From: Flavobacteriales bacterium UBA5422
Lineage (GTDB): Bacteria; Bacteroidota; Bacteroidia; Flavobacteriales_D; Crocinitomicaceae
Length of the DNA: 11,790 bases
NCBI GenBank assembly: GCA_002409405.1
Contig: DHNG01000026.1
Span: 2,952 to 14,741 of the forward strand
Direction of reading: 5' to 3'
Shown: one piece after another, positions 1 to 6,332 of the stretch
Layout of the letters: every line of letters begins with the position of its first letter
Numbering within the stretch: the first letter of the stretch is position 1
Notes under the pieces: generated by a model
The model's input: only the letters and a program-made list of their open reading frames with translations
Told to the model about the DNA's origin: nothing
The model's database searches: none
Made by a program: the position numbers and the translations under genes

Positions 1-450
1 ACTGCCAGTGGGATTGTTTTAACTGCAACTCAATCCGGTGCAATGTACCAATGGATTGATTGCGATAACAACGACGCGCCGATTGCAGGAGCAACTGGTC
101 AATCATTCACATCCACTCAAAACGGAAATTATGCTGTAACAATCACTGCAAACGGATGTACGGAAACCTCTGATTGTATGCCGGTTAATTCCGTTGGAAT
201 TGAAACCTTAGAACAAAATGGCTGGTCTGTTTATCCGAACCCGGGGAATGGAATGTTTACCTTGAAAGGAACGATTTCCGGGAATCCGCAAATCAGTGTT
301 ATGAATGTATTGGGACAAGTAATAAACGCCCCGATTAACACATCCGGTGAAACGATTTCACTTGACCTGACAACTGAACCGGCAGGGATGTACCTGGTTA
401 AAATTGAATTGTCTAATCAAAGTCACATTATTCAAGTAATAAAAAAATAA
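1..450 (+). CDS. C-terminal fragment of a T9SS-secreted surface protein (5' end outside window)
   Basis: The reading frame is open from base 1, so this is the 3' end of a longer gene; the ATG at 43 lies inside a conserved domain and is not the true start. The visible 149 codons hold an Ig-like module (Tyr-Gln-Trp-Ile-Asp-Cys, then paired cysteines around Cys-Thr-Glu-Thr-Ser-Asp-Cys) followed by a T9SS type A sorting domain. That domain opens with VYPNPGNGMF, has a central VLGQV strand and ends in a basic tail (VIKK). Such domains take proteins across the outer membrane, where they are usually cleaved and the protein is released or anchored to A-LPS. The fragment closely matches the C-terminus of the next gene, so it probably had a similar propeller-type N-terminus; that part is inference. 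The stop lies only 5 bases before the next ATG, which suggests co-transcription. Confidence 0.88.
   Translation, partial: TASGIVLTATQSGAMYQWIDCDNNDAPIAGATGQSFTSTQNGNYAVTITANGCTETSDCMPVNSVGIETLEQNGWSVYPNPGNGMFTLKGTISGNPQISVMNVLGQVINAPINTSGETISLDLTTEPAGMYLVKIELSNQSHIIQVIKK
4..264 (+). repeat. Copy 1 of a duplicated Ig-like/T9SS coding segment
   Basis: This segment aligns without gaps to 2046-2306. By eye about 60 of 86 encoded residues are identical, from Ser-Gly-Ile through the start of the sorting domain (YPNP). Similarity falls sharply in the last part of the sorting domains. Confidence 0.8.
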
Positions 451-455
451 CGAGC

Positions 456-2483
456 ATGAAAAACGCTATCTACACCTTCTCATCTCTTCTGATTTCCCTG
501 CATCTTTCTGCGCAGAGCAATACCTTCCAATGGGCAAAGGGATTCGGAGGAACACAGGATGATTACAGTACAAGTATCACAACAGATACTCAAAGCAATG
601 CATATCTTGCCGGTACATTTGAAGGTTCGGTAGATTTCAATCCGGGAAGCGGAACAAACACACAGACCTCTTCCGGTCAGCAAGATGCCTTTTTATCTAA
701 GTTTGATGCTACCGGAAATCATGTCTGGACACGAAAAATAGGGGGAACGGGAAGTGATGCTGCTCTTTCTGTTCATCATAGCAACAATAACATCTACGTT
801 GCCGGGTATTTTACCAATACGGTAAATTTTAATCCTGCTGGAACGGCTGTCAATCTGACGGCTACAGGAACACGGGATGCATTTGCAGCAAAATACGATT
901 TGAACGGAAACCTCGTATGGGTGAAACAGTTGGGACAAGCAGGTATAGCTACCGCCTACTCCATTACTGTAGACAATACCGGAAATGTATACACATCCGG
1001 TTACTTCAATACGAGTATTGATCTGAATCCGGGTGCAGGAACATTAATTAAAACATCTGCCGGTTCGTATGATCTATTTATTTCAAAACTGAATTCCGCC
1101 GGGGATTTTGTTTGGGGATTGTCGATCGGGGGAACCGGAGAAGATGTTGTAAAGTCTGTTGTAACGGATGAAAACAATAATCTCTTTCTCACAGGTTCTT
1201 TCTCCGGATCAGTCAATTTTAACCCGACCGGAACTGCCAATCTGGTATCTGCCGGAAGCAAGGACATCTTCCTGTTAAAACTGGAAAGTACAGGCACATA
1301 TGCATGGGCAAAACGATATGGAGGATCCGGTACGGAAGAAGCGCGCAGCATTGCGTTAGACACAGATGAAAATGTTTATCTAACAGGTTTTTATAATTCA
1401 TCATCTATTAACTTTTCTTCAAATACCCTTACCGGAATGGGAGTAACGGATGGCTTTTTGTTAAAAACCAGTCCGGCCGGAACAGAAAACTGGGCGAGAA
1501 GTTTCGGAGGACCCGGAAGTGATTTTTCCAGTACCGTTGCAATTGACTCCGACAACATTATTTACGTTGGAGGGGCATTCACACAAACAGCTAATTTCGA
1601 TGTGCAGGGAAGCGGATCTACACTAACCTCTATGGATGGTTCGGACGGTTTTTTTACCGCATTCAATTCAGCCGGAAATTTCCTGTTTGTTGAACACCTC
1701 GGTGCCGATGAAGCAGAAGTTGTAAACGCCATTACAGTTGATGCTCAGAATGGTGTTTATGTGCTTGGGGATTATAACAGCAGTATTATTTTCAACACTT
1801 CTTCCGGAAATGTAACGCTTCAGGGAAATGGTTCAACAGATATATTTGTTGCACGTTATGCAGCGTGTTCACCAACAACACACTCTATTTCTCAAACAGC
1901 TTGCGGTTCGTATACATGGACTGCCGGAACAGGAGAAACCTATACGGCAAGCACAATCGTATCCCATACATATACAAGTTCAACAGGTTGTGACAGCATT
2001 GTTACATTGAATTTAACAATCAACAATGTTAACACAACTACCAGTGTGAGTGGTATCACATTAACAGCAAATCAATCCGGGGCAACTTATCAATGGATTG
2101 ATTGTGATAATGGCAACTCCTCTATTCCGGGAGCGACAACACAGTCATACACTCCTACAACAAATGGAAATTATGCTGTTCGCGTCACACTTAATAACTG
2201 TACGGAAACATCTGATTGTATTGTTGTCAACTCTGTCGGAATTGAATCCGTGGAACAAGAAGACTGGAGTATTTACCCCAACCCGTCTAACGGCGTATTT
2301 ACGGTTTTATCATCATTTGAATTGAACGATCATGTTATAGAAGTCTATTCTGCGTTGGGAGAACTGGTTTACAGTACTATTTTTTCCGGAAAGGAGCTAC
2401 TCATTGATTTGAGAGAACAACCGACCGGTATTTATACAGTATGTGTGAACAAGCATCAACATGTCAGAATAGTCACGTTTTAG
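456..2483 (+). CDS. SBBP-repeat beta-propeller protein with T9SS sorting domain
   Basis: Predicted secreted or cell-surface protein of 675 residues. It begins with a signal peptide (about 1-19, cleavage before Gln20). Seven repeats of about 64 residues span roughly 24-470, each opening with an aromatic-x-Trp segment then Gly-Gly-Thr/Ser (Trp26, Trp91, Trp155, Trp220, Trp284, Trp346, and Phe-Leu-Phe near 410). Each continues with a hydrophobic strand ending Tyr-x-Ala/Thr-Gly and an FNP-type loop. This is the SBBP repeat pattern and fits a single seven-bladed propeller. Then come a Cys/Gly-rich module common in Flavobacteriia (about 479-522, GCDSIVTLNL), an Ig-like module (about 531-593) and a T9SS type A sorting domain (about 604-675, IYPNPSNGVF). 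No catalytic motif is visible, so a binding or adhesive role is possible but unproven. The ATG at 456 gives a clean signal peptide. It is probably in one operon with the gene just upstream. Confidence 0.9.
   Translation: MKNAIYTFSSLLISLHLSAQSNTFQWAKGFGGTQDDYSTSITTDTQSNAYLAGTFEGSVDFNPGSGTNTQTSSGQQDAFLSKFDATGNHVWTRKIGGTGSDAALSVHHSNNNIYVAGYFTNTVNFNPAGTAVNLTATGTRDAFAAKYDLNGNLVWVKQLGQAGIATAYSITVDNTGNVYTSGYFNTSIDLNPGAGTLIKTSAGSYDLFISKLNSAGDFVWGLSIGGTGEDVVKSVVTDENNNLFLTGSFSGSVNFNPTGTANLVSAGSKDIFLLKLESTGTYAWAKRYGGSGTEEARSIALDTDENVYLTGFYNSSSINFSSNTLTGMGVTDGFLLKTSPAGTENWARSFGGPGSDFSSTVAIDSDNIIYVGGAFTQTANFDVQGSGSTLTSMDGSDGFFTAFNSAGNFLFVEHLGADEAEVVNAITVDAQNGVYVLGDYNSSIIFNTSSGNVTLQGNGSTDIFVARYAACSPTTHSISQTACGSYTWTAGTGETYTASTIVSHTYTSSTGCDSIVTLNLTINNVNTTTSVSGITLTANQSGATYQWIDCDNGNSSIPGATTQSYTPTTNGNYAVRVTLNNCTETSDCIVVNSVGIESVEQEDWSIYPNPSNGVFTVLSSFELNDHVIEVYSALGELVYSTIFSGKELLIDLREQPTGIYTVCVNKHQHVRIVTF
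2046..2306 (+). repeat. Copy 2 of a duplicated Ig-like/T9SS coding segment
   Basis: This is the second copy of the segment at 4-264, at a constant offset of 2042 bases with no insertion or deletion. The arrangement points to tandem gene duplication or to exchange between neighbouring paralogues. Confidence 0.8.
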
Positions 2484-2506
2484 GTAAAGTTTAACAACTG
2501 ATAAAA

Positions 2507-2538
2507 GCTGCTTTATAAATAGAGCAGCCTTTGTTTTT
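2507..2538 (+). terminator. Probable rho-independent terminator after the propeller gene
   Basis: GCTGCT (2507-2512) pairs with AGCAGC (2523-2528) around an AT-rich loop, followed by a T-rich run broken by one G (to 2538). It starts 24 bases after the stop codon. The stem is short, so efficiency is uncertain. Confidence 0.6.
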
Positions 2539-2560
2539 GGAGTAAATTCCATTACCTTTA
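2530..2560 (+). promoter_or_regulatory. Possible Bacteroidetes-type promoter for the first beta-barrel gene
   Basis: TTTG (2530-2533), a 19-base spacer and TACCTTTA (2553-2560) match the Bacteroidetes TTTG / TAnnTTTG pattern except for the last base. The -7 element ends only 4 bases before the ATG at 2565, so a transcript from it would be nearly leaderless. It also overlaps the T-run of the preceding terminator. Confidence 0.35.
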
Positions 2561-2564
2561 TAGG

Positions 2565-3191
2565 ATGAAACGTCTGAACATTATTATTTGCGCGGTGTTG
2601 TCTTCTTTCTTTCTTTTCGCGCAAGAACAAAATGAAAAAACACATGAGATTGGTTTGTTTGTTTCTCCCGGAACTTATTTCCTGACAGGTCCGGACTTGC
2701 TGGGACCAACAAAATACAACTATGTGATCTCTTTCGGTGCATTTTACCAACAACCGCTTGCGAAGCACTTTATGTGGCGGTTGGGAGCAACGGGAACTTA
2801 TGAAATTTCCGGAAGCGATGTGATGGTTAACAGCAATCCTGGAAAATCAACATTTACAACCTTTATTCTTGAAATTCCTCTTCAGTTTCAATACATTGTT
2901 AATCCACAAAATAACCTGCAATTTTATACCGGATTAGGCATTGGAATCCGCAGAGAATTCTACACCCGAAATAAGATTACACAGGGGGAAAACACATCGG
3001 TAGCTGAATACAGGAATAATCAGTTACGATTAGAATACATGCCTGCATTTTTTGTAGGGTTAAATTACCGGACCAGTGATTATTTTTCAATCTATTTGCA
3101 GCCGGAATACCGCATTGCCGGAATTTCTGCTTTCGGTAATGCGATCCGACACGGTATCAACCTGCAATTGGGGTTGACGTACCGGTTGTAA
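2565..3191 (+). CDS. Small outer-membrane beta-barrel protein
   Basis: Protein of 208 residues with a signal peptide (about 1-19, cleavage before Gln20). The mature part is rich in amphipathic strands with alternating aromatic and hydrophobic residues, such as FYQQPLAKHFMWRLG, LQFQYIV and SIYLQPEYR. It ends in a strand finishing Tyr-Arg-Leu, as expected for an outer-membrane barrel of the general porin/OmpA-like beta-barrel class, probably eight strands given its size. There is no plug, OmpA peptidoglycan-binding or enzymatic domain. The next gene is a clear paralogue of the same length; shared landmarks are the LE-I/V-P-L/V-QFQYI segment and YLQPEYR/FLQPEYR. Substrate and function are unknown. 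The only plausible start is the ATG at 2565, which begins the signal peptide. Confidence 0.8.
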   Translation: MKRLNIIICAVLSSFFLFAQEQNEKTHEIGLFVSPGTYFLTGPDLLGPTKYNYVISFGAFYQQPLAKHFMWRLGATGTYEISGSDVMVNSNPGKSTFTTFILEIPLQFQYIVNPQNNLQFYTGLGIGIRREFYTRNKITQGENTSVAEYRNNQLRLEYMPAFFVGLNYRTSDYFSIYLQPEYRIAGISAFGNAIRHGINLQLGLTYRL

Positions 3192-3221
3192 TTGGAAAAA
3201 AGCAACATTTATCTATCTTTG
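3192..3221 (+). promoter_or_regulatory. Bacteroidetes-type promoter for the second beta-barrel gene
   Basis: TTG (3192-3194), a 19-base spacer and a perfect TAnnTTTG element, TATCTTTG (3214-3221), followed by CACC. The start codon lies 31 bases downstream. The -33 element begins directly after the stop codon of the previous gene, so this paralogue can be transcribed on its own. Confidence 0.75.
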
Positions 3222-3252
3222 CACCCTTTTACCGGAACAATTTATCTCTATT

Positions 3253-3870
3253 ATGAAACACTTTATAATTACTACTTACTTTTTATCTTTTATTATTTCT
3301 ACTACTTGGGCACAGGAAAAACCAGAGCAAACAAATGAGATTGGAGTTTATGGCGGGATTGGTTTTAACCGGATTACAATTGGAGGAGCGGCCATTTCAA
3401 ATTACGATTTTCACGCTCCGAAAAATACTGTGACTTCTTTTGGTCTTTTTTATGCACATACTTTTCGTTCGTTTGCCAAATTGAGAGTCGGATTGGCAGG
3501 AACATACATGTTTGGTGACGATTTTATAGAAACAAGTAAACACACATCTTTTCACTTAGAAGTACCCGTACAGTTTCAATATATCTTAAATCCTGAAAAC
3601 AAAGTTCAGGTATACCTGGGGCTTGGGTTGAGCGTAAACAGGTGGTTTTATACCACGACCAAATCCAACGATATTCCTGGTAATACAAAAAGAAATACAA
3701 AAGCAGGTTTGGATGCTATTCCTGTTGTTTTACTGGGGATGAATGCACGTGTAGGTGAACACGTTTCCATCTTTCTGCAACCGGAATACCGTCCGATCTC
3801 CATCTCCGTTAAAAACAATGTCAGATTGAAGAATTTCATGGCACATGTGGGTGTTGCATACACATTATAA
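3253..3870 (+). CDS. Small outer-membrane beta-barrel protein, paralogue of the preceding gene
   Basis: Protein of 205 residues with a signal peptide (about 1-20, Thr-Trp-Ala before Gln21) and a barrel-like body of alternating strands. It ends in VGVAYTL, a typical terminal-strand pattern. Like its neighbour it opens the mature part with a Glu/Gln/Lys-rich stretch, then Thr-(Asn/His)-Glu-Ile-Gly. It also shares the QFQYI-(L/V)-NP-(E/Q)-N segment, a Gly-Leu-Gly strand and the LQPEYR strand. It therefore arose by tandem duplication and has since diverged considerably. It carries its own strong promoter match and ends at a bidirectional terminator. No ligand or transport role can be read from the sequence. 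Confidence 0.82.
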   Translation: MKHFIITTYFLSFIISTTWAQEKPEQTNEIGVYGGIGFNRITIGGAAISNYDFHAPKNTVTSFGLFYAHTFRSFAKLRVGLAGTYMFGDDFIETSKHTSFHLEVPVQFQYILNPENKVQVYLGLGLSVNRWFYTTTKSNDIPGNTKRNTKAGLDAIPVVLLGMNARVGEHVSIFLQPEYRPISISVKNNVRLKNFMAHVGVAYTL

Positions 3871-3873
3871 AAA

Positions 3874-3894
3874 AAGGCAGCTAATTGCTGCCTT
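3874..3894. terminator. Bidirectional terminator between convergent genes
   Basis: A perfect 8-bp stem, AAGGCAGC (3874-3881) with GCTGCCTT (3887-3894), around the loop TAATT. The A-run at 3868-3875 becomes a T-run on the minus strand, so it should stop the lipoprotein transcript best. It lies 3 bases after the plus-strand stop and 19 bases past the minus-strand stop. Confidence 0.85.
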
Positions 3895-3913
3895 CTCATT
3901 CGTATTTTTCTGA

Positions 3914-4837
3914 TTATTCTACAATCGGTTTCAATCCTCTCAATCCCATATCTACCGGATAATCACCGGCTCCCGGTTCATACAATCCATCCTGGTTGTC
4001 ATCGTACCACTCAAAACTTTTGTTGGTAGAAAACGACATGGTCATCGTAACATCCTGTGTTTCATTCCCGGTGATTACAAGCGGTGTATTAAAATTTCCT
4101 GTAACAATACATGATCCGGCAGGAATCGGGCTGGTATTGTGAAGCGGGTTTACAACCGTTGTTCCGGCAGCCTGTCCGTTGATAACAATACCAAAGTCTT
4201 CAAATGCCCAGTAGCCTTGCAGTTTATTTGCATTGATCGTTTCATTCATACTGCGGATTGTATGTGTTTTTATGTATGTGTTCCAACCTACAAATGATGC
4301 CAGGCGACCTGTTGATACAACATTCTGGTACTTGTATTTCAAATCAAAATTTTGATATGTCACAGAAACACGAAGCCATTCATAGGATCCTGCAGCAATG
4401 CTTTTCAACGGAATTTTAGCAAATACCTCCCCGTTTCCTTTCACTACCGCTTGATCAAAATCTGCGGCCATTGATCCTCCGGCAGTTGTTTCTTTACCTC
4501 TGTAAATAATTTCACCCGTTTGAAGTGCTGTCCATTGATTCGGAGCCAGCTCTATGTAATGCGCACTCATGGAATGGAACTTCGGAGACTGCGCAGAATG
4601 GTTCGCAGGAATCGTTGCAGGTTGTCCGAAATTGTCCAGTCGGGGCTGTAATGAATCGAATTCCAGTTTTACAATCAGGTAGGGACCTGTTTCCTCAGGT
4701 TGTGCATATTCACAGGATCCATCATCCTTTTTTGCCTTGCTGTTGTAATTAAGTGCTGTTTCATCGGTGCATCCTTCCTTCTTACAGGAAAAAATTAGCG
4801 CCGAGGTCATCACAGAAAGAAAAAATAAGTGCTTCAT
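3914..4837 (-). CDS. Predicted lipoprotein with Cys-Thr-Asp/Asp-Gly-Ser-Cys motif
   Basis: Protein of 307 residues. The N-terminus is a lipoprotein signal peptide with lipobox Ile-Phe-Ser-Cys18, so Cys18 should be lipidated and the protein anchored to a membrane. Immediately after it, residues 22-44 carry a motif recurrent in Flavobacteriia surface proteins: Gly-Cys-Thr-Asp, Ala-x-Asn-Tyr, Asp-Asp-Gly-Ser-Cys, with Cys23 and Cys42 likely bonded. The body (about 52-270) looks like beta-rich sandwich sequence without a family I can name. Near the C-terminus Asp279, Asn281, Asp283 and Gly284 form a DxNxDG calcium-loop-like motif. The residues after Cys18 (Lys-Lys-Glu-Gly) are not the acidic run known as the lipoprotein export signal for surface display, so location inside or outside the outer membrane is open. 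It is a single-gene unit with its own promoter and terminator. Confidence 0.82.
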   Translation of the reverse strand: MKHLFFLSVMTSALIFSCKKEGCTDETALNYNSKAKKDDGSCEYAQPEETGPYLIVKLEFDSLQPRLDNFGQPATIPANHSAQSPKFHSMSAHYIELAPNQWTALQTGEIIYRGKETTAGGSMAADFDQAVVKGNGEVFAKIPLKSIAAGSYEWLRVSVTYQNFDLKYKYQNVVSTGRLASFVGWNTYIKTHTIRSMNETINANKLQGYWAFEDFGIVINGQAAGTTVVNPLHNTSPIPAGSCIVTGNFNTPLVITGNETQDVTMTMSFSTNKSFEWYDDNQDGLYEPGAGDYPVDMGLRGLKPIVE

Positions 4838-4860
4838 AAGTTTTTGTTTTTAAGATGCAA

Positions 4861-4892
4861 CAAATATACTATCAATCTGTTAAACGAACAAA
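4861..4892 (-). promoter_or_regulatory. Bacteroidetes-type promoter for the lipoprotein gene
   Basis: Read on the minus strand: TTTG (4892-4889), a 20-base spacer and a perfect TAnnTTTG element, TATATTTG (4868-4861), followed by TTGC. The start codon is 23 bases downstream. A dyad, TGTTAAA (4878-4884) and TTTAACA (4904-4910), is centred on the -33 element and could be an operator. Confidence 0.75.
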
Positions 4893-4939
4893 ATGAAAAA
4901 AAATTTAACAAAAACACATTTTTTATTCTTCTTTTGTTG

Positions 4940-4951
4940 TTTTCCGGAAAA
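4940..4951. repeat. 12-bp perfect palindrome in the 4838-5052 intergenic region
   Basis: TTTTCCGGAAAA is a perfect palindrome in the divergent gap between the lipoprotein and C1 peptidase genes. It contains the CCGGAA word that is over-represented across the window. It may be a protein-binding site or chance. I find no clear TAnnTTTG promoter for the gene at 5053; TTTG at 5002-5005 is only a possible -33 element. Confidence 0.4.
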
Positions 4952-5052
4952 TTAAGCCCGATCGCCTCATAAATGAAGCTGTCAATTATTTTTTTTCTAT
5001 TTTTGAACGGCTTACATAAAATCCGCGTGATTTTATTAATTGAAAATACATC

Positions 5053-6264
5053 ATGAAAAAAATTACATTATCCTTATTTTTATTCCTTTCGGTTTCAGGA
5101 ATTAATGCACAGTTTTCGTATACAGAACCTGTAAAAAACGCACCTGACAGCGACTATAAATTTACCAAAATCGCCCGCTTAGACGCAACTCCTGTTGAAA
5201 GTCAGGGACAGGCAGGTACTTGCTGGAGTTTTTCAGCTTTATCCTTTTTTGAATCGGAATTAATGCGTTTGGGAGTTAAAAATCCCGATTGGTTGTCAGA
5301 AATGTATGTTGTTAGAAAGGCATATGAAAGTAAAGCTGAGAAATACATTCGCATGGATGGAAAAATCAACTTTTCACAGGGAGGTGCATTTCACGATATC
5401 CCGTTTGTGATTAAGAAGTATGGGATCGTTCCACAGGAACTTTACAAAGGATTAAACTATGGTTCCGATACACACAACCACACTGAATTTTTTAACGCTC
5501 TGGAAGGAATCGTACAAGGTGTTTCGAAGAGAAGTGGTAACACACCACTTTCTCCTGCATGGAAAACAGCTGTAAATGCCGTGCTGGATGCATATCTGGG
5601 GGCTGATATTAAAGAGTTTGAGTGGAAAGGAAAAAAGTATACACCAAAGTCCTATGCAACTGCGATCGGTTTAAACATGGACGATTATGTTTCCCTTACA
5701 TCCTTTACAAATCATGAATTGAACAAAATTTGTATGTTGGAAATTCAAGACAACTGGGCATGGGGAACAAGTTATAATGTTTCACTGGATGATTTGTTTA
5801 GCGCAACAGAACAAGCGCTTAAAAACGGATATACGGTAGCATGGGGAGCTGATGTTTCTGAAAAAGGATTCTCATTCAGCAACGGATTGGGAATCGTTCC
5901 GGAAGACCCGGCAACAATTCAGGTAAAAGGAAAAGACAATTCCAATTTCTCTGACGGAGGAGCTGAGCGCACATCGAATGCCTTTAAAACACCGGTAAAA
6001 GAATTGACCATCACAACAGAATTACGACAAGAAGGATACGACAATAAAACAACAACGGATGATCATGGAATGCACATTGTCGGGTTGTTTAAAGATCAAA
6101 ACGGAACAAAGTATTTCTTAGTAAAAAACTCCTGGGGAACAGGTAACTACCCGGAAGGATATTTATATGTATCTGAGAATTACTTCAAGTACAAAACAAT
6201 CAACATCTACCTGCACAAAGATGGTTTATCGAAAGAGTTGAAGAAAAAATTAGCGATTAATTAA
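5053..6264 (+). CDS. Exported C1 (papain-fold) peptidase, bleomycin hydrolase/PepC-like
   Basis: Cysteine peptidase of 403 residues with a signal peptide (about 1-19, cleavage before Gln20). The catalytic set is intact: oxyanion Gln51 and nucleophile Cys57 in QGQAGTCWSFS, His341 in HGMHIVGL, and Asn359 in KNSWG. The long spacing between Cys and His, the overall length and the absence of a papain-type propeptide fit the C1B (bleomycin hydrolase/aminopeptidase C) branch. These enzymes trim N-terminal residues from peptides. Classical members are cytosolic hexamers, so the signal peptide is notable. With no T9SS sorting domain, it is probably periplasmic, but another route outward cannot be excluded. 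It lies 68 bases upstream of an M43 metalloprotease gene on the same strand, so both may share a transcript and a role in peptide digestion. Confidence 0.88.
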   Translation: MKKITLSLFLFLSVSGINAQFSYTEPVKNAPDSDYKFTKIARLDATPVESQGQAGTCWSFSALSFFESELMRLGVKNPDWLSEMYVVRKAYESKAEKYIRMDGKINFSQGGAFHDIPFVIKKYGIVPQELYKGLNYGSDTHNHTEFFNALEGIVQGVSKRSGNTPLSPAWKTAVNAVLDAYLGADIKEFEWKGKKYTPKSYATAIGLNMDDYVSLTSFTNHELNKICMLEIQDNWAWGTSYNVSLDDLFSATEQALKNGYTVAWGADVSEKGFSFSNGLGIVPEDPATIQVKGKDNSNFSDGGAERTSNAFKTPVKELTITTELRQEGYDNKTTTDDHGMHIVGLFKDQNGTKYFLVKNSWGTGNYPEGYLYVSENYFKYKTINIYLHKDGLSKELKKKLAIN

Positions 6265-6313
6265 TTCTTTCCAACCTGTTTATAACTCAAACCGTTTATA
6301 AACAAGAATTAAT
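6260..6313 (+). repeat. Nested inverted repeat overlapping the C1 peptidase stop codon
   Basis: The outer arms ATTAATTCTT (6260-6269) and AAGAATTAAT (6304-6313) pair perfectly. Directly inside them, GTTTATAA (6278-6285) pairs with TTATAAAC (6296-6303) around a 10-base loop, with an 8-base bulge on the left side only. No T-run follows, so this is not a canonical terminator. It may be an mRNA-processing or stabilising structure between the two protease genes, or part of the second gene's leader. Confidence 0.6.
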
Positions 6314-6332
6314 CGAAAATAATACCTAAAAA

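Noticed and set aside
1001..1363. 120-codon minus-strand open frame inside the propeller gene
   Set aside because: It is antisense to a repeat-rich gene with clear domain structure, has no signal or motif, and is an artefact of the coding strand's repeated composition.
525..1865. Periodic repeat of about 193 bases suggesting a CRISPR or minisatellite
   Set aside because: The period is conserved at protein level only (64-residue propeller blades), DNA identity between units is low, and the frame is open throughout.
2397..2768. 123-codon minus-strand open frame spanning the 3' end of the propeller gene and the start of the first barrel gene
   Set aside because: It crosses a terminator hairpin and two well-supported genes on the other strand, and its sequence resembles no protein family.
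3874..3894. Possible small RNA gene at the strong hairpin
   Set aside because: It is a compact stem with a T-run in the gap between convergent genes, fully explained as a terminator, and no promoter points into it.
4838..5052. AT-rich gap with palindrome and dyad as a possible replication origin
   Set aside because: There are no DnaA-box clusters that I can recognise and no dnaA/dnaN neighbours; it is a normal divergent promoter region.
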